From Maricurvus nonylphenolicus (GTDB lineage Bacteria; Pseudomonadota; Gammaproteobacteria; Pseudomonadales; Cellvibrionaceae), in NCBI RefSeq assembly GCF_042854845.1, contig NZ_AP031498.1, positions 4,836,001 to 4,900,000 of the forward strand: 64,000 bases of DNA. The letters run 5' to 3'. The notes under the pieces are model-generated. The model made no database searches. It saw only the letters and a list, made by a program, of their open reading frames with translations, and was not told the origin of the DNA. Below are positions 42,669 to 49,189 of this stretch, piece by piece (position 1 is the first letter of the stretch; every line of letters starts with the position of its first letter). A program made the position numbers and the translations under genes.

Positions 42669-43388
42669 ATGGTGCACAACCGCCTTTTCCTGATTTTTAC
42701 CACACTGCTTTTCTTATCTGCCTGTACTGTAACCACACCCGTAAAACAGATGGCTCATCTGGAAGCTGCTCCTAGCAACGAAAGCAAAGCCGCAGAAAAA
42801 CCAGCCATTGTTGTGATGCCACTGGATGTGGAGCTAAGCATTTTGACCGCCGCTGGTTTAACAGAACCCCAAGCCGAATGGACAGAAAATGCTGAGGGCT
42901 ACATTCAAACAGCGCTGGAAAATGAGTTTGTCGAGCGAGAAGCTAATTACAAACGCTTTATTGCCGACAGCAAAAATCCGGAAGACACGCTAACCCAGCT
43001 GGAAAAACTTCATGAAGTGGTTGGCCACTCCGCCATGTTCCACCACATGGGAACTTTCAAGTTACCGTCAAAGAAGGGCCAGTTTGACTGGACTCTCGGT
43101 AAAGAAGCTACCGCATTACGCGATGCAACCGATGCTGATTACGCCATGTTTGTTTTCGTGCGTGACAGCTATGCCAGTGCCGGTCGTGTTGCCATGCAAA
43201 TTGGCATGGCCGTTTTAGGCGTTGGCGTTCCTCTTGGCCAACAAGTCGCTTTCGCTTCACTGGTAGATCTGGAGTCTGGCGAGATTGTTTGGTTTAACTT
43301 CCTTCACAGCACAACCGGTGACCTTCGTAAACCCGGCACTGCGGCTAAAACTGTTGATGCACTCCTGAAAACGCTGCCCTCTGCTTAA
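42669..43388 (+). CDS. Lipoprotein of unknown function, first gene of M48 operon
   Basis: The 239-residue protein has a lipoprotein signal (LFLSAC, Cys at about 19) and a globular part ending with VGVPLGQQVAFASLVDLESGEIVWFN, a strand arrangement that recalls CsgG/LpoB-like lipoproteins that report on cell-envelope state; that likeness is weak. AAGGAA precedes the ATG. It is followed after 15 bases by the M48 protease gene and then a second lipoprotein gene, so the three form an operon at the outer membrane. Confidence 0.8.
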   Translation: MVHNRLFLIFTTLLFLSACTVTTPVKQMAHLEAAPSNESKAAEKPAIVVMPLDVELSILTAAGLTEPQAEWTENAEGYIQTALENEFVEREANYKRFIADSKNPEDTLTQLEKLHEVVGHSAMFHHMGTFKLPSKKGQFDWTLGKEATALRDATDADYAMFVFVRDSYASAGRVAMQIGMAVLGVGVPLGQQVAFASLVDLESGEIVWFNFLHSTTGDLRKPGTAAKTVDALLKTLPSA

Positions 43389-43403
43389 TAACAGGAGCCA
43401 GCT

Positions 43404-44555
43404 GTGAAATACCTATATTTAATTGGTGTGGTAGTGCTAGCCAGTATGCAAGCACTTACCACTCAGGCCAATCCGCTGGATGCGGACTTTCCACCCGGCT
43501 ACCGCCCAGATAAAAACTCTGACGAAGGCGGTTTCTGGTACAAGGTTGATAAATTTGAAAAGGAATTACAAAGCTCACCGCACCTCATTAGAGATCAACA
43601 GTTAAACACCTATATTAGCGAGCTGACCTGCAACTTAGCCTCAGATTACTGCGGCGATATCAGGACGTACATCATTCAGAATCCGCACTTTAATGCATCC
43701 ATGTACCCCAACGGAATGATGCACGTATGGAGTGGTTTGTTACTGCGTGTAGAGAACGAAGCTCAACTGGCTGCGGTCTTGGCGCATGAAATTGGGCACT
43801 ATCTACGCTCTCACCAAATCACCCAGTGGCGCAGGCTTCGTGACGGCGCTTCAATCGCAACGGCGTTTGATGTATTTCTCACCGGCGGACTCGCCACCCT
43901 GGCATTTGCTGGTAGTTCATCCGCTTACGGTAGAGGGCAAGAGCTAGAAGCTGATCAATACAGCCTGAAGCTGATGATAAATAATGGCTACGACCCGGAA
44001 GAAGCGGCCAAGTTGTGGCATTACGTCAAATTTGAGCAAGAAGCCGATGCAACCAGAAATAAACGCAGCTCCTTTTTTGCAAGCCATCCACAACCTGAAA
44101 ACAGGGCAGCTCAATTAGAAGCTCGTACTCAGATCCTTAAACAAAGTCACGACACATTCCATATTCGTAAAGAGCGCCTGGTCGAAACACTGACTCCCCA
44201 CTATTTCGACTTTATGCGCAATCACATCGAAATGCAGGAATATGAACAAACCCAATCGCTACTCGATAAGCATATCAAGATGGGTTACCCGGCTTCTCAA
44301 GTGCATTACTTCCGCGGACTTCTCGCCACTCGGCAAAAGGAGGCGGGCTATATCGAGCAAGCCATAGACGCCTTTGGCCAAAGCATTGCGGAGGCCAACC
44401 CACCGGCAGAAAGCTACAAAGAACTTGGCTATCTGCACTTGAGAAACATGCAAAAGACTGATGCCAAGCAGATGTTCGAGCAATATCTGCAACAACGCCC
44501 TGATGCATCAGATAAACAAATGATCGAGTTTTACCTCTCTTCTTTAGGACAATAA
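43404..44555 (+). CDS. M48 family periplasmic metalloprotease
   Basis: The 383-residue protein has a signal peptide (ending TTQANP), a zinc protease domain with the motif AVLAHEIGHYLRSHQ (HExxH) and the third-ligand region GQELEADQYSLKLM, and a C-terminal helical part with TPR-like pairs. This is the BepA/YfgC-type layout that degrades misassembled outer membrane proteins or matures LptD, though shorter than BepA. The start is GTG with AGGAG 7 bases upstream. It is flanked by two lipoprotein genes in one operon, with only 2 bases to the next gene. Confidence 0.9.
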   Translation: MKYLYLIGVVVLASMQALTTQANPLDADFPPGYRPDKNSDEGGFWYKVDKFEKELQSSPHLIRDQQLNTYISELTCNLASDYCGDIRTYIIQNPHFNASMYPNGMMHVWSGLLLRVENEAQLAAVLAHEIGHYLRSHQITQWRRLRDGASIATAFDVFLTGGLATLAFAGSSSAYGRGQELEADQYSLKLMINNGYDPEEAAKLWHYVKFEQEADATRNKRSSFFASHPQPENRAAQLEARTQILKQSHDTFHIRKERLVETLTPHYFDFMRNHIEMQEYEQTQSLLDKHIKMGYPASQVHYFRGLLATRQKEAGYIEQAIDAFGQSIAEANPPAESYKELGYLHLRNMQKTDAKQMFEQYLQQRPDASDKQMIEFYLSSLGQ

Positions 44556-44557
44556 CA

Positions 44558-45139
44558 ATGAAAAAGATGATAACCCGCAGCTTATTAGTTGCCGCTGTAC
44601 TTAGCCTCAGCGCCTGCGTTCAATACAGCCTTGTACCAGCCAATACTGCAGTACAAGCCCAAGGCTTTACCGTAACTCCAGGCAGCGACTGGAATAAATC
44701 GCCCTTCCCTCCGGGCCCCAAGGTACAAACCTGGACAACTGACGGAGAGCAGTTAAACCAGCTGATGCTGATTGGTAAGGTAAGCGAAGGTGAATCCCTG
44801 TTTAAATCACCCAGCAAAAGCATTCCCATGCCAAGCTTCAAATCCGACATGCTGCCCTTTGATATTGAAGCCCTGGTAAGAACCTCGCTGAAAAACCTCG
44901 CTGGCGGCGAGCTGACCATCAACACCCAAGGCCTAAAACCTGCCAAGTTTGGCGAGCAGAATGGCTTCCGCTTTGAAGTGTCCTACTTCACCCAGCAGGG
45001 CCTGCTTAAGCACGGAGATGTTTTGGCGGCCATTAAGGACGAGCAACTGTATCTAATGATCTTCACGGCAGCCAAAACCCACTATTACCAGGCTCAACTG
45101 CCCGAAGTAGAGCAACTGTTCCAAAGCGCCATTTTATAA
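44558..45139 (+). CDS. Lipoprotein of unknown function, last gene of M48 operon
   Basis: The 193-residue protein has a lipobox (LSLSAC) and then a single domain with the stretch NGFRFEVSYFTQQGLLKHGDV; I recognise no family. Its start lies 2 bases after the stop of the M48 gene, so it is translationally coupled and may be a substrate, adaptor or regulator of the protease. Confidence 0.78.
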   Translation: MKKMITRSLLVAAVLSLSACVQYSLVPANTAVQAQGFTVTPGSDWNKSPFPPGPKVQTWTTDGEQLNQLMLIGKVSEGESLFKSPSKSIPMPSFKSDMLPFDIEALVRTSLKNLAGGELTINTQGLKPAKFGEQNGFRFEVSYFTQQGLLKHGDVLAAIKDEQLYLMIFTAAKTHYYQAQLPEVEQLFQSAIL

Positions 45140-45149
45140 GACACCCCCA

Positions 45150-45188
45150 GGGCCCGGAGCACCGTTCGCTGCCGGGCCTCCCTTTTCC
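45150..45188 (+). terminator. Terminator of the M48 operon
   Basis: A 7-bp GC stem (GGCCCGG / CCGGGCC) with a 14-base loop is followed by TCCCTTTT, 11 bases after the last stop. Confidence 0.6.
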
Positions 45189-45242
45189 CCCACCCCACGG
45201 CATCCAGCTGTAATATTGCTGGCGCTCAACGATCAAAGTGCG

Positions 45243-45381
45243 TACAATGCGCGCCCTCTTTACCCCCGGGACCACGGCTAGACGCCTTATTTTCCTCGGA
45301 CGCGATTAGGTGCGTACCGCTTGGACGATGGACTGCTAGGCTTAAAGCCACATCCCTTTTTGATGTACTCAAGGCACTCCT
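45243..45381 (+). promoter_or_regulatory. -10-like element and long leader of deaD
   Basis: TACAAT at 45243-45248 is the best -10 candidate (no convincing -35 at the right spacing), leaving a leader of about 125 bases with small dyads such as GGCTTAAAGCC. Long leaders are usual for cold-shock RNA helicase genes; a role in temperature or autoregulation is inference. Confidence 0.3.
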
Positions 45382-47205
45382 ATGTCCAATGATTCCCTGC
45401 GCTTCGCCGATCTCGGCCTGGCGGACGCTGTTTTATCTGCAACTGAAGCAGTGGGTTATGAAACCCCCTCCCCGATTCAGGCAGCCAGTATTCCTCACTT
45501 GCTGGAAGGCAAAGATATCCTCGGTATGGCACAAACCGGTACGGGTAAAACCGCTGCCTTTGCCCTGCCGCTATTAAGTCGTATCGACTGTAAACTGAAA
45601 AAACCTCAGGTTTTGGTGCTAGCGCCTACCCGCGAGCTGGCCATCCAGGTCTCTGAAGCATTTCAGACCTATGCTGCCAAATTGAAAGGTTTCCACGTAC
45701 TGCCTATTTACGGTGGTTCTGATTACCGTGGTCAGCTGCGTGGTTTGGACCGTGGCCCACAAGTAGTTGTAGGCACCCCAGGTCGCGTGATGGATCACCT
45801 CAAGCGCGGCACTTTAAAGCTCGATAACCTGCAAAGCGTTGTGCTGGATGAAGCCGATGAAATGCTGCGTATGGGCTTTATTGATGATGTGACCTGGATT
45901 CTGGATCAAACTCCAGACGAGGTTCAGGTAGCACTCTTCTCCGCCACCATGCCACGTGAAATCCGCAAGGTTGCCGACAGTTACCTGACCGATCCTGAAG
46001 TGGTGCAAATTAAAGCTGCCACCCAAACCGTTGAGCGTATCGAGCAGAAGTACTGGCTGGCCCGCGGCACCCACAAACTGGAAGCCCTGACCCGCATTCT
46101 GGAAGTGGAAAACTTCGATGCGATCATTATGTTTGTGCGCACCAAGACCGCCACTGCCGAGCTGGCTGAAAAGCTTGAAGCCCGCGGATACGCTGCGGCT
46201 GCCCTGAATGGTGATATGAGCCAGCAGTTACGTGAGCGCGCCATTGAGCGTCTGAAGAACGGCAAACTGGATATCATTATTGCTACCGACGTTGCCGCCC
46301 GTGGTATTGATGTAGCGCGCGTTAGCCACGTCATTAACTACGACATCCCATATGACACTGAAGCTTACGTTCACCGTATTGGTCGTACTGGTCGTGCGGG
46401 TCGTACCGGTACTGCGATTCTGTTTGTTGAGCCTCGTGAAAAACGCATGCTCTACAGCATCGAGCGTGCTACGCGTCAGACTATTCCTCGTATGGATCTG
46501 CCTTCTCGTGAAGAAGTGGCCGACAAGCGTGTTACCCAGTTCAAAGAGCAGATCAATGAAGTCATGGGTAATCAGGATCTGGCCTTTTACCGCGAATTGG
46601 TAATGAGCTTCAGCCAAGAGAGCGATGCCGATCCAATCGACATTACCGCTGCCTTGGCCTTTATGGCACAGAAAGAACGCCCGCTGGTACTGCCGCCTGA
46701 AGAGCAGCGTCCACGTAAAGAACGCAAGGACCGCAAAGATCGCGATGACTCTCGTAACGACTCACGCAACAACAGAGGCGAGCGCGGTGAGCGTCCACGC
46801 CGTAAAGATCGCGAAGATGATGGCATTGAACGCGAAAGCTTCCGTATCGAGGTTGGCTACAACCATGGTGTGAAACCAGGTGATATCGTGGGCGCCATTG
46901 CCAACGAAGCCGATATCGACAGCAGCTATATTGGCAGCATTCAGATTGGCGACGACTACAGTACTGTAGACTTGCCAAAAGATATGCCAGCAGAACTGAT
47001 GCAGCATATGCAGAAAGTGCGCGTGCGCAATCAGCAGATTCGTATGGCGCTGGCGTCTGATGATGACAAGCAGGAAATTATCGAAAGCCGTCGCAATCGC
47101 CCTCGCAACGATAAACCTCGTGGTCGTCGCGGTGATGGTTACAAAGGTGGTTATAAAGGCAAGGGCTTCAAAGGTGGCCCGAAAGGCCGCTCTTCCCGCA
47201 GCTAA
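45382..47205 (+). CDS. deaD: DEAD-box RNA helicase, DeaD/CsdA type
   Basis: The 607-residue helicase has the Q motif, Walker A AQTGTGKTAAFA, PTRELAIQV, DEADEML, SAT, HRIGRTGRAGRTG, and then the C-terminal DbpA-like RNA-binding domain (FRIEVGYNHGVKPGDIVGAI, later DDYSTVDLPKDMP). It ends with a basic Gly/Arg/Lys tail. The RBD plus tail separates DeaD from RhlE or SrmB. It helps ribosome assembly and mRNA decay at low temperature. It is a single gene; a hairpin without T-run follows at 47223-47247. Confidence 0.95.
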   Translation: MSNDSLRFADLGLADAVLSATEAVGYETPSPIQAASIPHLLEGKDILGMAQTGTGKTAAFALPLLSRIDCKLKKPQVLVLAPTRELAIQVSEAFQTYAAKLKGFHVLPIYGGSDYRGQLRGLDRGPQVVVGTPGRVMDHLKRGTLKLDNLQSVVLDEADEMLRMGFIDDVTWILDQTPDEVQVALFSATMPREIRKVADSYLTDPEVVQIKAATQTVERIEQKYWLARGTHKLEALTRILEVENFDAIIMFVRTKTATAELAEKLEARGYAAAALNGDMSQQLRERAIERLKNGKLDIIIATDVAARGIDVARVSHVINYDIPYDTEAYVHRIGRTGRAGRTGTAILFVEPREKRMLYSIERATRQTIPRMDLPSREEVADKRVTQFKEQINEVMGNQDLAFYRELVMSFSQESDADPIDITAALAFMAQKERPLVLPPEEQRPRKERKDRKDRDDSRNDSRNNRGERGERPRRKDREDDGIERESFRIEVGYNHGVKPGDIVGAIANEADIDSSYIGSIQIGDDYSTVDLPKDMPAELMQHMQKVRVRNQQIRMALASDDDKQEIIESRRNRPRNDKPRGRRGDGYKGGYKGKGFKGGPKGRSSRS

Positions 47206-47222
47206 TCCCTTCCTGCTTAAAA

Positions 47223-47247
47223 CATGCCTCCTATCCTGGGAGGCATG
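47223..47247 (+). terminator. Hairpin after deaD
   Basis: A 9-bp stem (CATGCCTCC / GGAGGCATG, 7-base loop) lies 17 bases after the stop. It lacks a T-run, so it may be an imperfect terminator or protect the 3' end. Confidence 0.45.
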
Positions 47248-47446
47248 ACCCCTCCCTCTCCAACTATCACTTCAATATGTCCATATAATCAGGACAGTAG
47301 TGACTTGCTATTCACTGTAAAAATTCGTCTAAAAACGCCCCCAAATCCAGTCATATTTGCAGTTACAATGATTTGCGCGCCACCCGCTAGGGATAGCGAT
47401 AAGCAATAAAAATCGTAATAACAATTAACTCAAGAAGGAACTTGCC

Positions 47447-47794
47447 ATGTTTCGCTTACTGACTTTGGGCCTTGCTTTAACAACCTCTGCCAGCGCCTTT
47501 GCTGCCGCCGACAACGACCCCAAACGCCAATATTCAACAGCCTTGGCCGACGCCATTCACGCCGTTGAAAGTGGCGAACCGAACGCCGCCTCTATTGCCA
47601 ATCAGCAACTACACACCGCGGCTCGCTGCGTATTTATGCTATCGCGCTCACCGCTGCAAACCATGGCGAGTATTAATTTGCGTCTGGCGAATAATGACAG
47701 TGATCTGGAACGGCTTCACAGCCTGTCCCAGCTGAGCCAAGGCGGGCCTGCAGAGAATAAAAACCCCTGCATCCCCTATAGTGAAGAAGGTTAA
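47447..47794 (+). CDS. Small secreted protein of unknown function
   Basis: The 115-residue protein has a signal peptide (cleavage about SAFA-AA) and a helical mature part with two cysteines (one in TAARCVFM, one in KNPCIP) that could form a disulfide. I do not recognise a family. AAGGAA precedes the ATG. It is convergent with the truncated haemoglobin gene (6-base gap). Confidence 0.68.
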   Translation: MFRLLTLGLALTTSASAFAAADNDPKRQYSTALADAIHAVESGEPNAASIANQQLHTAARCVFMLSRSPLQTMASINLRLANNDSDLERLHSLSQLSQGGPAENKNPCIPYSEEG

Positions 47795-47800
47795 CGCGCG

Positions 47801-48220
47801 CTACCGGGTACGGCTACGCTCGGCAGGTACAAACAACTGCTCTAGCAGATAGGTTTTAAAATCGTCGGCAAAGGGCTGATCTTCCAGCGCCTTCTCCATA
47901 CAGAGCAACCAGGCATCGCGTTCATCCACACCGATATCGAGGTGATTGTGAGCACGGGGGATAGCGATGGAGCCGTACTTCTCGCGGTAGAGTTTGGGGC
48001 CGCCTAACCAGCCACACAGAAAGCGGGCCAGTTTGTCGCGGGATTCAGTCAGATCATCCGGGTGCATTTCGCGAATGGTTTTGGCTTCCGGTAAGACTTC
48101 CATGGCATCGTAAAAGGCATCTACCAGCTTGCGAATTCCTTCGACGCCACCGGCAGCTTGAAAGGATGCATCATCGGTACCGTAGGGTTTGGATTCACCG
48201 GGCTCTTTAATCGACATCAT
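47801..48220 (-). CDS. Group II truncated haemoglobin
   Basis: The roughly 139-residue globin has the family stretch EMHPDDLTESRDKLARFLCGW, the G/Y-rich segment GGPKLYREKYG, a proximal-histidine region (PRAHNHLDIG) and the conserved ERDAWLLCM with the G8 tryptophan of group II proteins. These bind O2 or NO and are often linked to redox or nitrosative stress. I use the first ATG at 48220 (GGAAG 9 bases upstream); the frame opens with a TTG one codon earlier. Confidence 0.92.
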   Translation of the reverse strand: MMSIKEPGESKPYGTDDASFQAAGGVEGIRKLVDAFYDAMEVLPEAKTIREMHPDDLTESRDKLARFLCGWLGGPKLYREKYGSIAIPRAHNHLDIGVDERDAWLLCMEKALEDQPFADDFKTYLLEQLFVPAERSRTR

Positions 48221-48240
48221 CAAAACGACTTCCGAAAAGT

Positions 48241-48317
48241 GGGGTCTGCCCCGCAGGGTCAGACCCCGGCAATATAATTAGCACGCACGAGGGGTCCGAC
48301 CCTGCGGGTCGTACCCC
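48241..48317. repeat. REPIN-like doublet of the GGGGTCTGACCC palindrome, glb-rlmB gap
   Basis: Copies at 48241-48267 (centre GCA) and 48291-48317 (centre TGC), each with one or two mismatches in an arm, face each other across 23 bases. The inner flank GCACGCACGA resembles the GGCACGAA beside the copy at 42022, so the similarity goes beyond the palindrome. Confidence 0.85.
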
Positions 48318-48325
48318 GTCTTTCA

Positions 48326-48353
48326 AACTAAGAACTAAGAACTAAGAACTAAG
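48326..48353. repeat. Four tandem AACTAAG heptamers at the rlmB stop
   Basis: The 7-base unit AACTAAG is repeated four times without change and runs into the stop codon of rlmB (TAG at 48349-48351, minus strand). Every repeat supplies a stop on the minus strand, so copy-number change would hardly affect the protein. Confidence 0.85.
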
Positions 48354-49086
48354 AACGCTGACGCACAGCCTCAAACAAACACACACCCGTCGCCACCGAC
48401 ACATTCAAACTACTGACCTCACCTGCCATAGGAATATTGATCAAACTATCACAGTGCTCACGGGTCAAACGACGCATGCCCTTTCCTTCAGCGCCCATCA
48501 CCAACGCCATAGGACCTTTTAAATCTGCCTGATACACAGACTGCTCCGCTTCGCCGGCGGTACCGATGGTCCACAGTCCCAGTTCCTGCAGTTTTTTCAG
48601 TGTACGGGATAAGTTGGTGACACTGATATAAGGCAACACTTCCGCTGCACCGCAGGCCACCTTACGCGCGGTAGCATTAAGGCTGGCGGAATTATCTTTC
48701 GGTGCAATCACCGCATGTACACCGGCTGCTTCAGCGGTACGTAAACAGGCACCCAGGTTATGCGGGTCGGTCACACCGTCCAGTACTAACAAAAAAGGTG
48801 TGGCATCGAGGTTTTCCAGCATAGTGTAGAGGAACTTCTCATCGTGAAGCTCGCCGGGACGTGCCATGGCAATCACGCCCTGGTGATTACCTTCCACGAG
48901 TTTATCCAACTCTTTGCGGTCGACCTGCTTGGTAGCGATCTGCTGCTTTTGTGCCGCCGCCAATACTTTTTGTAAACGCTGGTCCTGACGACCGCGTAAT
49001 ACAAGCAACTGTTGCACGCGCTGTGGTGCGCTTTTTAATAGGGCCTGCACCGCGTGCAGGCCAAAGATGGGTTCTAGTTGAGCCAC
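48349..49086 (-). CDS. rlmB: 23S rRNA (guanosine-2'-O)-methyltransferase RlmB
   Basis: The 245-residue SPOUT enzyme methylates G2251 of 23S rRNA. It has an N-terminal L30e-like domain (IFGLHAVQALLKSAPQRVQ) and the knotted C-terminal domain with LDGVTDPHNLGACLRTAEA, ALVMGAEGKGMR and SLNVSVATGVCLFE. The start is a GTG. It follows rnr on the same strand after a 103-base gap, the usual rnr-rlmB pair. Confidence 0.96.
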   Translation of the reverse strand: MAQLEPIFGLHAVQALLKSAPQRVQQLLVLRGRQDQRLQKVLAAAQKQQIATKQVDRKELDKLVEGNHQGVIAMARPGELHDEKFLYTMLENLDATPFLLVLDGVTDPHNLGACLRTAEAAGVHAVIAPKDNSASLNATARKVACGAAEVLPYISVTNLSRTLKKLQELGLWTIGTAGEAEQSVYQADLKGPMALVMGAEGKGMRRLTREHCDSLINIPMAGEVSSLNVSVATGVCLFEAVRQRS

Positions 49087-49158
49087 TGAAATTTCTCTAC
49101 TTTCTAATGTCCCGATTCACCATTACGGGATTATTATCTACGACGTCGAAGACGCTGG

Positions 49159-49178
49159 ATACCTGCCTTCGCAGGTAT
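49159..49178. repeat. 20-bp palindrome ATACCT-N8-AGGTAT, copy 3 of the short hairpin family
   Basis: It has the same 6-8-6 layout as the hairpins at 39461 and 39547, with changed but compensating arm bases, and the flanks TGGAT/ATGACG that are common for this class of dispersed repeat. Confidence 0.65.
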
Positions 49179-49189
49179 GACGAATCAAT

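Noticed and set aside
47224..47409. 61-codon frame after deaD
   Set aside because: It starts within the hairpin following deaD and shows no signal, domain or Shine-Dalgarno.
32329..48317. GGGGTCTGACCC palindromes as simple Rho-independent terminators
   Set aside because: They lack T-runs, occur in the divergent rpsF/yaiI gap where no transcript ends, and come in inverted doublets.
48326..48353. Phase-variable tandem repeat controlling rlmB
   Set aside because: The array begins at the stop codon and supplies stops itself, so slippage would not switch the gene.
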